64,000 nt of DNA, from assembly GCF_020882245.1 (NCBI RefSeq), contig NC_083598.1, forward strand, positions 60,487,858 to 60,551,857, written 5' to 3'. Source of the stretch: Rhopalosiphum padi. Taxonomy: Eukaryota > Arthropoda > Insecta > Hemiptera > Aphididae. Position 1 is the stretch's first letter. Each line of letters opens with the position of its first letter. The notes beneath the pieces were generated by a model that was not told where the DNA came from, searched no databases, and was given only the letters and a program-made list of their open reading frames with translations. The position numbers were made by a program, and so were the translations under genes. This document shows, in pieces, positions 1 to 13,661 of the stretch.

Positions 1-176
1 TTATTATTTAAATATAAATTTAGTTATTTTTATCGAATTAAGTGTTTAAATAAAACCATATACAAGTACTTATTTAATCATACGTATAACTAAAATAAAA
101 ACTATTTTTTTTTTTTTAAAAATATATCGATGAAGACGAAATTACGTTCATAGATAAAACATTATTTTAACACCAG

Positions 177-346
177 TTCTATAAAGAAACTCAACAAATA
201 TCATTTTGTCTTGAAATTTCTGTGGAGCTCGCGATCCAAATCCTAATCTCCGTGCCTGTGGCTGACATCAGCTTATACCAGACTTCTAGCAATGTTTGTG
301 CTGGTACCCGCACTTCTACTATACATATTTATGCGACCATTCTCAA
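177..346 (+). CDS. Coding-like island, possible internal exon
   Basis: A GC-richer stretch at the left edge. On the plus strand it is open for 56 codons from an AACACCAG acceptor to CTCAA/GTGAGC, a strong-looking donor. The product includes ISVELAIQILISVPVADISL. The minus strand also has a 37-codon open frame ending ARSLV. I recognise neither product, so the strand is uncertain and it could be a transposon relic. Confidence 0.2.
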
Positions 347-1239
347 GTGAGCGCCGTACGGCCGTGAGCTTACCTTTTTTTGCTTAAAATATTATATGAA
401 AGAAACCTATACTATTGCACATTTCTAAATATTGATGATAAATATATAGCGTTGATATAATACGCAAAAGTATCAGTTCCAAAATGTACACATAGTACGC
501 GTGTTATATGTGTATGCTCTACCACGGTATAGTACACTGCCACGTTATATTATTGAGCACTTTTGTCTTCCATTGTATCATTATTTAACATTACTCAGCA
601 TTATGTGTTATACGTTCAACACATATTTATGAAATGTGAAAGAAAACTGTATAATATCAATATTATATTATGATGACCTTATTTTTTAAACATGCTGTTG
701 CTACAGTTAAGTCCAAATTTAAAAAATAAAAAATAAAACTTTTGCTATTTCTGTACATTATTCAAACTTGTAAGGGTAGATAGTTTTAAGTACTTTTTAG
801 GAAATTTGAACGCCTTTATGGTAACATTAAAATTCATGATGTATAGAAATATAGGGGGTTTTGGCATCAAACTTTTAAGATAATCATTGATGGTTCGAAA
901 CTATCGCAATGTGATTTAAAAAACATGAAAGTCGCTCTGCGATATAGTAGATTTCTAGTGTATCTCATCATTAATTAGATCACTGTAATGGACGTGTCAG
1001 ATTTGTATTCAATGATAAATCAATACATACAAAAAACTGCAAAAACAATTCTATGCAGTTTGCAGAGACAGTAAAACAGCATCTATTTCTTAAGATAATT
1101 TTTAATTTATTTATATAACTGTTGTCTATTAGTAATCTATTAAATTTAGAACAGAATTATAATTTTGTTTGTTTAAAATTATATTTTAATTTGATCTGTC
1201 TTCACATTTTGAATCAAAATTTGGGGGATAAAAAATAAG

Positions 1240-2110
1240 AAAAAATCCGAAACTTTTACACAGAACCAGATTACATTAAAATCGATTTACTCGTAATCTT
1301 ATTGTTTCAAATTATCAATAACATTTATAAATTAATTTTTTTTATTTAAAAAACTTAACAATTTATGACAAGATTCCTTATTAGTTATTAGTTGTTCTTA
1401 CTACAATCAAAAAATATCAAAAATACATTGTTATTTTTTTTAAAAAGCATTTTAAGTTAAAATGTTTACAAAATTCGTCAAAATATGTAAATTCTTTTAC
1501 AGTTATAAAATATAAATTTATAAAACTTTTTATATAAGTACCTAAGACTTAAAAACTTAATACAAGGTTTCTCACAGGTTTTTTTTACTGGAATCTAAAA
1601 ACAAAGTTTGACGTTAAGCCACACACATTTTGTATGAATTATTGCAAATCAAAAATGGAAAACATGATATAATAAATAAACACACAATAATAGAATAACG
1701 ATTTCTCGTCAAACAATTTTTGTTATCTTATTGTAATTCAAAAAATTTAAGTGTACAAACTTGAAATTATCCACTGTTACTTAAATTATAATTTTGTATC
1801 CACAATACAATTTTTAACATATTTAGACTAAGTTTAAGTTATTTATTAGCATTCAAAATTTTTTTTTTTTTATTTTAATAAAAAAAAATGTCTAGTTAAA
1901 AAGCTTGAAAATTCCAAACAGGATTTTTCCTTAAGTTATTTTCATTTAAAAATTTATAGGTACATTATTTTTATTATTTTTTTTATAAGCCGATGAAATT
2001 TAATTTTAGACAATATTTTTGTAAACTATTTTGTGGATAAAAATTTATAAAATTATCAATATTAATAGCCCCTGACTGGATAATGTAATTTAAGGTTACC
2101 ATTAAGTAAT
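1240..2110 (-). repeat. Probable dispersed AT-rich repeat, opposite orientation
   Basis: Contains phrases such as AATACAAGGTTTCTCACAGG and AAAATTCGTCAAAATATG. These resemble the same aphid repeat style in scattered, degenerate form. The match is by eye and weak; boundaries are approximate. Confidence 0.3.
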
Positions 2111-5100
2111 TTTTCTTACAAGAAACTAAAAATTTTAAAAATGACAATTACTATTTTCTAGTAAAAACCAACCGCAAGATTGAAGGTTATCCAAAATATA
2201 ATTGTAATTTTTTCGTTCACGACACGAAAATTACTAAAATAACTTTAAAATAATACAATAAATATATGTAACACCAATGAAAGTTATCCGATGCTATACA
2301 TACAATCGCACGAACAGTTAACGACGAAACTACGGTGACGACTGACGAGTGTAGAGTGAAAAGGGGAACGTAGATACAGAGTATACTAGACAACTCGTTA
2401 AGATAAGTAGCTATAGATGGTCGCCCCCCTTCCATCCCATCACCTTTCAATAGCGAAGCTTTGTTAAGCGTCCAATACTACGTGTCTACGTGACGCGTTG
2501 TTTCAGTGGATGTTTGTAAAATGTTTATAACGATACAAATATTAATTATTTTTGAGTACTTTTATACTTTTAATATTTCCTGCAAAGCTGTGTTAATGTG
2601 ATTTTATATTTTAAATTAATAATTCCGTTTTACAAATTATATTTTATATTTCCTTTACATCTATTGTAAAATTCATTAAATTTGATATTTTGGTTTTTCT
2701 ATAGGTTATTCTTTAGTAAATTCACTCTATCAGGTGGAATATTTTTAAAAATATATAAAATTCGTTAAAACTATATGGATGCAGTGGGTGCTCTCTTTAA
2801 ATATAAGTGATGAGTACATAACTTTATGTACATTAACAGTTACGCCATTTGTGTGACAATTTTGTCTTGTTAGTCTCCATATTCAATAATACACTAATAT
2901 AGTTATATGCATTCCTAAAGATTTAAACAAAAGTAATAAAAGTAGAAATTAAATAATGTTTAAATAGTAAATTTTTAAATTATTACTCAGCAGCTCATTT
3001 TCAACATCTAATTATGTTAAAAAAATGTGGTGTTAGTGATTTCTTTGTCGGTATACTTAAAAATTTCAATACAGCCTCAGGGAGTTCCATTCTTCATAAA
3101 TTATAATTCAATCCAATTTTACATTTTTTAACTTTATTCCCTTGAAATTTGTAGAACTAAACTTGATTAAAAATGCGTATATAATCTTCTCGGTAATCAA
3201 AAACAATTTCCCTGATATTTAAACAATTTTACGTTTTTACTGTTTTTGATACTTAAAATAATCAATACAATCAAATCGCTGTTATATTTTCTGTTTTATT
3301 TTTATATTTAAAATAATAATCATAATTTGTACCTATTTAAAAGGTATAATATTAGATTTTTGATCATCTATATAGCTATAGTTAATATCACTAACAAGAA
3401 ATTGGTAGTGTAACAACATAAATAATTTATATAGTTACCGACAAGCGACATTAAAATTCAGATGTGCTTCGAATGCGTGGATTGGTTATTAGTATATCAA
3501 TATAGACCGCATAATTGTTAGTAATAAATTTAATTTAAATTTCTATCACATTCTAAAAACGATTTTAAGTAGGTAAGTATTTGTTCTTGGATCTCATTTG
3601 GGAGTTAGTGAATGATAATTACATATAAGTAAGTTACCAGTAACATTTTTAAAACTTTTAAACTTTCTGACGTTGAAAATATAAATGTCAATAGCTTCAT
3701 CCTCTCAGAACAGTATCTATGAAATATAATTAGTTTGATTACTATAAAAATAAATAAATTCTTAAAATCATTTTACTACATTAACATAAAACAATTTAAA
3801 TTGATAAAATATTTTAAATTATTTTATAAAAATAGGTAAATTTAAAAAAACCAATACAAATAATACGTCATCGAAGTATATTTTCTTTTAGTAACAGATT
3901 TTACAGATTTAAATGTTTTCTTTTATGGCTTAGACGAACATGCTCTATAGTAGTAAACTTTTTATTCATCTGGCTACATAAATCAATGGTAATATTAAGA
4001 AGTAACTGCTTTCTAGAAAAGTATACACATGTTAAACATTTTAACTTTCTTGAAATAGCAAAAAAAATAATATACATTAAGCCTTTACTAGTTTCAGTAA
4101 GTTAAGCTTTTAACTCAGTACCTAATAGTTTTGTAATAATACCTATTTTATACATTTGGTTTACATCATCAATCATTTAAAAATATTTTGAGTATCTAAA
4201 TATTTCAATTTATAAGTTCACTATATTTTGAATACATAATATATACTCATAAGCAAATCATGAGTATAGATTTTTGAAATTAAAATGTGCTATAGTGGTA
4301 TATAGTCACGTAAGCTCATATAATTTTATTAAATAGGTGCTTGTACCATAATATGAAATACATATTTAAATAATACCATAATGACATTTTACTGCCAATG
4401 AAACTTTTTATGAATATGTATTGAATAATAATCATGAATGAAAATCATTCATTTGTTCTAATTATATTTTTAAATACAATATATTTAACTATAGAATAAA
4501 TAATAATATTTTAAAAAATTAATCAAATGTTGTACATTTTCATTTGAAAATCTGTAAATAAAATAAACCAATCTAAAATTTATTTAAAAAAAATAACCAA
4601 TAAAAAATATTTTGTATTTATTCCATCAAGTAATATTTACAAGTAGCCAAGTATTTAACAACATATTTTTATACAATATTATACATTTCTTTATTAGCTG
4701 GCGTAAATATATAAAAGTATTTCGTGTTTTTAATTTTAAATAATATTTAATATCACATTCAAAACAAATATGTTATGATACGTAATCGTCTTAATCAAGC
4801 AGGATTCAATTACGTTGCAGATCTTGAACATGGTTATTTATGATTGTCTCACAAGAAAAATTTATTATTTTAGAACTTTCAAATGAAATACCTAGTTTTA
4901 TACGATTAAATATACTCTACATGAATCGTTTGAAACATGTTCAAACTATAAAGAGCTTTTTGCACCAAAAAGCGTAGTATTGTGACTGTATTAATTTTCC
5001 TCTCTACTTATAATAAAGATAGGTACTTACTAAGTTTAAGAACGGTTTTTATGATTGTTAATTAATATTTATACTTAGTTATTTTTCATAAATACTTTAA

Positions 5101-5341
5101 ATTATAATATCTTGAAGGCAATTTAATAACTTATATCTTATAAAAACGAAATGTCAAAAATATCAAAAAACCAAGAAGCTAATGCAATATGAAAATATTT
5201 ATTTAAACATGATAATGATTGGAATATAACATTTAACCATCTTGCTCGTACTTTATTTATAATCATAAAATATTCTCCTTTATATGGATATTAAATGGCA
5301 ATGAGGCCAACACAACCAGCAAGTTCCTCGGCTGCCCCTAA

Positions 5342-5353
5342 CCCCCCCCCCCC
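5342..5353. repeat. Poly-C tract
   Basis: Twelve consecutive C, unusual here, inside a GC-richer patch (5300-5460) with no recognisable frame. Confidence 0.9.
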
Positions 5354-5680
5354 GACTGTGTTTACTCTCTTCCGTTTTCTACATCCTTACACCTCAGGCC
5401 TACTAACACTTTATCAATTTCCCATTGTTTTGATCTCCTCGTAGACCCTTTTCCAAGGAAAATTCATTAGTAGATTTAATAATTACATCAAAAACGAATC
5501 TAGAAAATCATATAAGATAAAAGTTTTACACAAGCTACAATGCTCACATAATAACATTTGTTATTTACGATAAAAGAATATTTTGATTAAATAAATTTAA
5601 TTTAAAAAAAAATAAATAATCATGCGTAAAACTTAGTATAACATTAAAAATATAAACAAAATGTATCGTCGACAAATAAT

Positions 5681-5884
5681 TTAAAGGTATAAAAAATGGT
5701 CTCGAATTGACAAAAAATTGGACTTTTTGCTTTCTTTCCCCGCAATATTCTTTTGAGTTAAAACTTTATAATAACCTAGAGTTCTTTCCCCACAAGTATT
5801 AATAGTAAGTTTATCAAAAGAGTTTTTTCTTCCTCGAGATGAACGACAATGATGTTTAGCATTTTCGTTGTCATTGTTATTCAT
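5681..5884 (-). CDS. Small open frame of unknown function after GC-rich leader
   Basis: 67 residues, MNNNDNENAKHHCRSSRGRK then NSFDKLTINTCGERTLGYYK. It is hydrophilic, with mixed codon use unlike the poly-Lys/Asn/Ile chance frames nearby. The sequence upstream (5885-6030) is GC-richer and has a stop in frame before the ATG, so the start could be real. I see no domain. It may be a short gene, a first exon or a retroposed fragment. Confidence 0.2.
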   Translation of the reverse strand: MNNNDNENAKHHCRSSRGRKNSFDKLTINTCGERTLGYYKVLTQKNIAGKESKKSNFLSIRDHFLYL

Positions 5885-8800
5885 GATAGAAGCGGAGGAA
5901 CATTTTGCTACTGCGTGTTTCCGAGCTCATAAGCACTGAAACGTCCGGTGTGTTCATTCGCGTACAACCGGGTTTTTCTTTCGTGTTCCTTCTTGGGACA
6001 CAAATGGAGCGTACCTAACCTGACCCATAGACAATCTAACAAATTCAACAACGCCATTTTAGAATACATTTTCTAAAATATAAATTATAATTTATAATTA
6101 TTATACTACCGTAAGCGACCATGTCGTCTCCACCTTGTTTTATGTTGCATAAATTCATAATCAAATACTTAAAGTACTGAAATAAGTACATTATATTCAA
6201 TGCTACAACTACTCTTAAACTTTTTTTTAAAAGATACAATACTTAAAATATATAATAACAAATAATTAGACAATATCAACAAGATAATAAATCAAAATAT
6301 ATTATAACTTATTAAAATACATTATACAATATTTATATAATTTTTTTCGTTTTCATTTAGTAAACGCAATCTGTAAATTAATTTTTACAATAAGTATTTG
6401 TGAGCTTGCTTATAAGTATCGTCGGTAAGTATGAACAGAAAACCCATTTATTGATGATACTCTGTTTTATATGTATGATGTGGATGTGTTTCTTTTTGTA
6501 CGTATTTATGGAATGGATATTTTTCGTTAAAATTAATTGAATAACATTGATATTGGCTGACAAATAATCAAAATAAGATGAATAAACCTAGAAAACTGCA
6601 ATTAAAAGAAAAGAAATGAGAAAATTCAAACTGAATGAGATCAAAGTATATATTTTTATATATTTAAAAATTTAACCCAATAGTTTTTGTGAGGTTTCAA
6701 CTTAATTTACGACAAAGGTGTATTTAAAATTCCAGTGAATTTCTTTTAATTACTGTTCTTTTAACCTGCTCTAATTTATTTCAGAAATTCGACATATAAT
6801 TTACAATTACCAAACACGAAATAATACGCACACGCTCATTGTATAAACTATAAATAATATTCAATTATACTTTGATAAACAAAAAAAATTAAAGTTTCTA
6901 CCCAAAAATTATAACGAGATAATTAATTGTTTTAGTGCCAATTATATTTTTATTAAAATAATTATATATTTATATTATCTTAATAATTGTATACTCTTTG
7001 TATAATGTGAAAAATCTATTATGTGATGATTCTAAACGAATAATTATAAAATTAAAATCGTTAATGATTAACAAATTGTTTTGTTTAATTTACAATATAG
7101 CGTCTTCTTTATGCAACCCATCAATAATAATTATTACAATTAATCCATATGTTGAGGCGAGTATAACATACCTCACACATAAATATAAAACATTCATGAA
7201 AAATAGCGATCAGACCATCTGGCACCGAAAACCTATTAAATTCGTATCATGCGTGCTTCAACGCAGCCGCAAATTTTTGGAAGTATTGAAATATTTATTT
7301 CTGCTTAAGATACGAGTATAATCAAAATGTCAATATATTGATGAATGGTTTACATGTTTCAATATTTTTTTTCTATCATTGAGAATACAATTGATACGGT
7401 GCCTGCATACTGTGTACTTATAATAATATGTATGATCAACATTTTACCATATAAAAAAATAATTTACGGATGTAAAAAACAATATTAATAAATATCATAA
7501 CATACAGTACAACTGTGTACAATTTACTTTTATACGATTTTCATCTTAAAGAAATGCATAATACTAAAATATTTAATAAATTTAATAGAATTATCAATTC
7601 AATAAGATAGTTCTATCGAAACTCTTTTTTAAGTTGCAATAGTTCTACAATTGTAATGTCTTAGTTATCTTACCTTACACTGAAAGGCTTACAGATTAGT
7701 TTCTATAATCAAGATATCGAGTACCTACCATATCATTTGGGATCCTAATTGTTTCTATTCGTTCAATATTGTTATTATTATTATTTTTTTTTTTTTGATT
7801 CGTTAAACGCAAAAATCATAATCACATCATTAAGCAAAACATAATTATTGTATATTAGGCTTAAAAGTTGAAATTATATATTGAATACTCAACCCCCTGC
7901 ATCTGTATAAGTTCGATATAAATTACATTTACATACCTTTCATATTATAATTAAATACTTAGAACTCATAAAAACATGAACGGTATTAATTTTTATGAAA
8001 TATTATACATTTATAAATAACAATGATATAAAAATCATTATCAAAACAATAATAAAAAACTAAATTGAAAATTAATCTAAAAATAACATACCTACGTCAC
8101 ATTTTCTGAAAAGTAAATTATTTAAAAACAATAATGATAATATATTATCATACTTTATAACTTATAAAAGTGTTTGTACATAACCGAGGTTAATAATAAT
8201 ACCCACTGTCCACTTAAATAATACGATCATTAAACAATGACTTATGACTAATTAAATATTTTCGGCCATCTATTATGTCAATATCTGTTATCCTTTTCTG
8301 AAAATAGGTATAGACAATATTTAGTGATTAATTTCTATTTCAAAATAAAATATTCTGTATAATACACGTCAATGTAATCCATAGTAGGTAGTTATGGTTT
8401 AGGAAATGCATATTATGTACTAAACCAAACAATTAAACGCAGGTTTCAGTTCAAATTAAACATAACCACAATTATTTAGGAAAGCCTACTGAGGATTTAC
8501 GACATTATTATTTACGCAGGGGGTTTATATGGTAAAATGCATGGTCTTATAATACAACAACCATGATTTTCATTAAGTCCATATTGAAATAAATTAAATT
8601 TCTAATTTGACCTTAATTTTCATGTAAAAACAATTTAATTGTCATGTACTTTTAATAATAGACATAGAAGCAGCAATAAAATATATCACATTATTGTTAT
8701 TAAATAAAAATAGTAAGAATGCTTTATTTTTAAATTTGTATTAAATATTTTTGTGGCATACACTTTCTTGAAGACTTGAACTTAGTTTTTTTTTTTTTTA

Positions 8801-10371
8801 ATCACTCAAAATTCTTTAAAAATGGGTCAATAACTGCATTTAAAAACAGTACATTTACAATGTTTCACGGAAACCATAGCTTATAAAAGAATGTGTCTAA
8901 TGTTAGCAAAATCTTGTTGTATATGAGTAAAAGGTCCCAGCGCATATCAAATAATACTTTACCAACCAAAAAAATCTAAAACAAAACCAATAACTACCGA
9001 CTAAAACGTGCAAATGTTTACTACGTGCTCTTAGACGGCATTGAGAAAATAAAATATTTAGTTTCTTGAAACATAATAATTACACTTAAAATAACTTTTT
9101 AAAATTATTATTACTCCGTCAATACGTAATAGACATTCCGTAATTCCATTTGGTATCATTATTTTCTTTTATGAAATGTTTGATATTTTTTGAAAAATTG
9201 TTCACAATTATTATATGACGATTCAAAGATCATTAGAATATATTTTTTTAATATGTATTATTCAATATTCTAATTTTTTTTTTATATTTATATCGCTGAG
9301 ATTTTCTATATTATAGAGCATAATATATTTTTTTGCCTATTGTGCTTCTTAAAGAACTTTTAGTAATTTTTATTTCAAAATTTGGAGTTCCAACTTGTTG
9401 AAACGTATCCTAAATTCTAAAAGTAAATATTATTCAAATTAATTGAGAGACTACTTTCAATTTAAATTCAAAGAAGTTACCTTGTTCATCGTAAAATAAA
9501 GATATTGTTGAAGGGACTTGTACAATTTATACACATATTTTTGTTAATAATTGTTTTATATAAATACGAATATCCATAGATCTAAGGCCCTAAAACTGGC
9601 CAAAATTCAACAATTTTATTCAAACTAATAATCAAACCCATTTAATGGTTGATATAGACAGCGTCCTAAGTTGTTAATAAGTTTCTATACTTAAACTTAT
9701 GTTTGATTAAAATGTTGAACATTCTGAAATTACCTAGAATCAAGTTTTGTAGTAGAAGTAACTATACAAGCATAAGAAACTAGGCGATATAATATTAATG
9801 ACCAGTCTCATAATAGTTCGATAAACAATGTTTGTTTTGGACATTCTTAAATAATTAGCCTACTATTACTTATTTGCTTCGCCCACTAAATTCATATAAA
9901 TATCAGTGATAACACGTAACGTTAAAAAATATAAGTAAATAAATTATGTGCATAAAAGTTATGTTAATATTCAAATTCTGATTATTAAGGCAAAGAAAAA
10001 AAAATGATCATCTCATAAATGACACTTTAATTTTATGATTTAATAGCACTAATATACTATATTATAATATTATTATCTTTACTGAGTAAATATTACAAAA
10101 AATAATTTAATTAATCTTGTCATCAACGTAACATATTGGAGTTACCAATTACATAAATACACGGTCTACAGTACTTATATTAACGGTAATAATATATTGT
10201 AAGATTAAATAATATTCAGTACAAAGTACAATAAGTGCGTAACAAAGCTAATCTAACTATTGAATTTGAATAATATAAGGATTGTATTGTAAAGGCACAT
10301 TCCACAGGTATCTAATAATTTTGGCCATTTTGGGTATAATAATTAACAATTACCTACCTAATTTCTACGCC

Positions 10372-10396
10372 AATAATAATAATAATAATAATAATA
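10372..10396. repeat. (AAT)n microsatellite
   Basis: About eight AAT units. Confidence 0.9.
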
Positions 10397-11545
10397 TACT
10401 ATCTAATGCCCATAAAATAAAATTAATAATAAATAAGTAAACTTTTTAATATTTTGTCTTTCAATTGTACAAAAATATATATTATTATTTTGGTATTTAA
10501 ACTTCTGTTACAAATTAAAAAAAAATGTATATAATATATTGTGTAACTGAAGAAAACCGATTTCGTCATAGAAAGACAATTTCGTAGTATTTATAAGACT
10601 TTTTATAATTTAAAAATATTGGTAAAAATAACTATAATGATTGAATATCGTGAAATGTAATACGGTAATGCAAATAATATAAGTATTGAATTACAAGTAG
10701 CTTATATCAAAAGTAAAGATTATAAATACCTAAAATTATAGATTTTTTAATGAAGAATCATTTATATCTTTTATATCTATACAAATAGCATTATCGGAAT
10801 AAAAAAAAATGCTAATTTAAACTACATTTCTTACTACTATGTATAAACAATATTGAATAATTATTTATTATGTTCTTATTATTCAAAATGTACATCTTAA
10901 TGATAAACATTTAATTGTAAAATAATTTATAATCGAATTCACATACTGTACAGATCACATAGGTACTAATTAATATACCCATTCTGCTTTGCCATGGAAA
11001 ATTAAATATTATAAAATACAATTAGGTGTTAGGTAGGTACATTCATGCAATTAGGACTTTAATAAATATGTAAGCTACCACGCACGCAATTAATGCAATA
11101 CGTTTCATAAAAACATGGTTTTTATTTAAAGCTTAATTATATCTCGTTCAAAATTATCCCATGTTAATTTGCAATTATTTAACTCTATACTATTATTATA
11201 AACAAGTACATTCAAATTTAAAGTGGTATAGCAATAATTCACCTATAAAATAATAATAATGATTAAAATTTTAAAGTAGAAAAACTATCAATCAAGTATC
11301 GTTTACTTAAAATATTAACATATTTTTAAATAATGACTATATCTACAATGATGATGATAGTACATTTTTATTCCCAACTATTATATTATCAGCTCTTTAT
11401 TGTCAAATACATACGCGAAAAGAAATTTAAATTTTAGAAAGTGAAATTAATTCAGATCCTTTTGCAAAAAGGAAAATTTATATTTTTGCAGTCCTTTGGA
11501 TCTATTGTCGATATTTTTGCTCTTCCGTAGACCTATAACATATCA

Positions 11546-11706
11546 TATACCAGTCCCATCCATCATCATCTTATGGTTGTTGATAGTTATTTTTTTTCGG
11601 TTCTTCCTTCTTTTTATACCGGCAGATCATTAATCTTATTTTTCTTGTTCAGTGTCTGGATATAAAAAGTAGCACTGAGGGATGGGACTGATGACGAAGG
11701 AAGGAC
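11546..11706. repeat. Inverted repeat pair, possible MITE relic
   Basis: CAGTCCCATCC (11551-11561) and GGATGGGACTG (11680-11690) are perfect inverted copies about 130 bp apart, with partly similar flanks (ATCATC/GATGAC, and CCGTAG outside each). No target duplication was recognised. Confidence 0.4.
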
Positions 11707-13637
11707 CGTAGAAAATAAATGTCATTTTCAACTATTTTCACCCCCTGCGTTCGGTAATATAACATCCCGTACGACTTTCGACCTCTACAAGGTTGAGTAC
11801 CTCTACTTTTTTAAATAGTTTTAATACTTCCGGTGTCTCATTCATCAAATGAATCACTTTATGAAATGCAGTACAGTATGTTATTTAAATGTTAAAAAAA
11901 TATTAATTTAGTTTTTTTTTTCTAAGAAATGTATAAACTATAAAATATATCACGTTTTACAAATAAATATATCCATTCCCATATGTTTCTTTAAATGTTG
12001 TTTTGTTTATAAAACTGTCAAACCGTTTTTCAGCTAAAACAATGTTTCATAATATAGAATCGTGGTGCGTAATTAAATTGGATATTATATGTTGATATAA
12101 AAACCATATTGCTATATTAGTCAATGCCTATGTCCAATACTTATAGCTACATGCTAGTATGAGGATAACTCAAAATTCAATATAATATTATTGATATAGT
12201 ATTTATGAGACAATTATTTTAATAATATACTTAATCTGTATGCACTCACTTAGTATTAATCATACATAAAAATTATAATTTATAATCAAATAAATAACAT
12301 ATTTAGAACTTCATAAAATTATTGTACAGCCCCAGATCTTATAGAACTTACAGTAAAATCATTAAAATAAAAATGTACTCCGATAGTCCGATTATGTATA
12401 CCTACCATAAAATGGCACTGTTTACTTTACAGATTGTTGTTAATTAATAAGACTTAAAATAATACCTATAATAATAACTATAAGCACATAAATAAATAGG
12501 GTATCTTACTATAAAATAAAAAATGACATAATAATGTTCATCTTGTTTTCGTCTTCTCTTTCAAAAGCCCATTAAACTGAACAAATATTGTATATATTAT
12601 AATAAATTTATAAAGATAATATAGATAATGGGCATTGTATAACCAATGCCTCTTTTATGATTTCGAAATCAAAAATAACACACTCAAACAAAAATATAAG
12701 TCAAAATTGTACCAACAATGACCTTCGCCATGCATTCCAAAATTGTCGAGTGGAAATATTTCGGTAAAGTAAAAACAACTTTCCAACATTTGTATAAAAA
12801 TAATATAATCATTGAAATCGAATTAAACTTATTCACTCGTCACTTTTTCCTGACTCATCTAGATATTTAAAACAAAATACTATATAAGAATACAAATATC
12901 ATTTGCTAACAAAAATAATGAACCTTTAACTTTAGAAAGAACAATAGATCGTCTTTCAAAATATGATAAATAATATTATCAGTTCTAACTTTACTAATAC
13001 TCAACTCATAATATGCAACCATTTTGATGTGCTTATATTTCATTTTCATAATTCAACCAAACCATAGTAATAATACTTAAATTATATACAAAGTCATGAA
13101 CAAAAAAAAGTAAAATGTTAATAATATAAAAACAGTTAGTTTAGTAAGCAAAATCTAAGTGTCTCCGTTCCAATATTCTCCTTATTTTGATTAAAAATAA
13201 TGATTTTAATAAATTGTAATAAAAAAAAACTTATGTAAATTATGATATTATTGTACTGGACATCTATCGGATTTTACAATTTTATTTCAAATATATAAAT
13301 TACTGATAATGTTCCTTCTGAACATCTTCTGTGACCATTGATCTCGTGGATTTGTTAGGTTTTTCTTTTTTATTCTGCTTATAAAAATAACAAACAAACT
13401 TTTTGTCCAGTTACAAAAAGCATATCCTGCACGTGTGTTGGATAATAGAAAAAAAAACAGTCGGCGCCATAGTTAATCTACCAAAACGGTTGTTCCCTCA
13501 CGTCGGCACGTTATACACATCATCATGTCTTACTATATATTTGACGTAAAACATAAAAATTAATGTAAAGAGTTAGTGCACTTTTTCAACGTGATAACCG
13601 GAAATAACTTCAAGTTAAAATAATGTTTTATAAATAC

Positions 13638-13661
13638 GTGTGTGTGTGTGTGTGTGTGTGT
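13638..13661. repeat. (GT)n microsatellite
   Basis: Twelve uninterrupted GT units. Confidence 0.95.

Larger units (their letters stand above)
347..5640. other. AT-rich non-coding stretch
   Basis: No supported gene. It holds a probable old repeat (1240-2110), a GC-richer patch at 2280-2500 with no recognisable product, and the poly-C patch near 5340. Confidence 0.6.

Noticed and set aside
6998..7321. 107-residue plus-strand open frame
   Set aside because: Ile/Lys/Asn-rich, no motif, no compositional change from its surroundings; expected by chance in AT-rich DNA.
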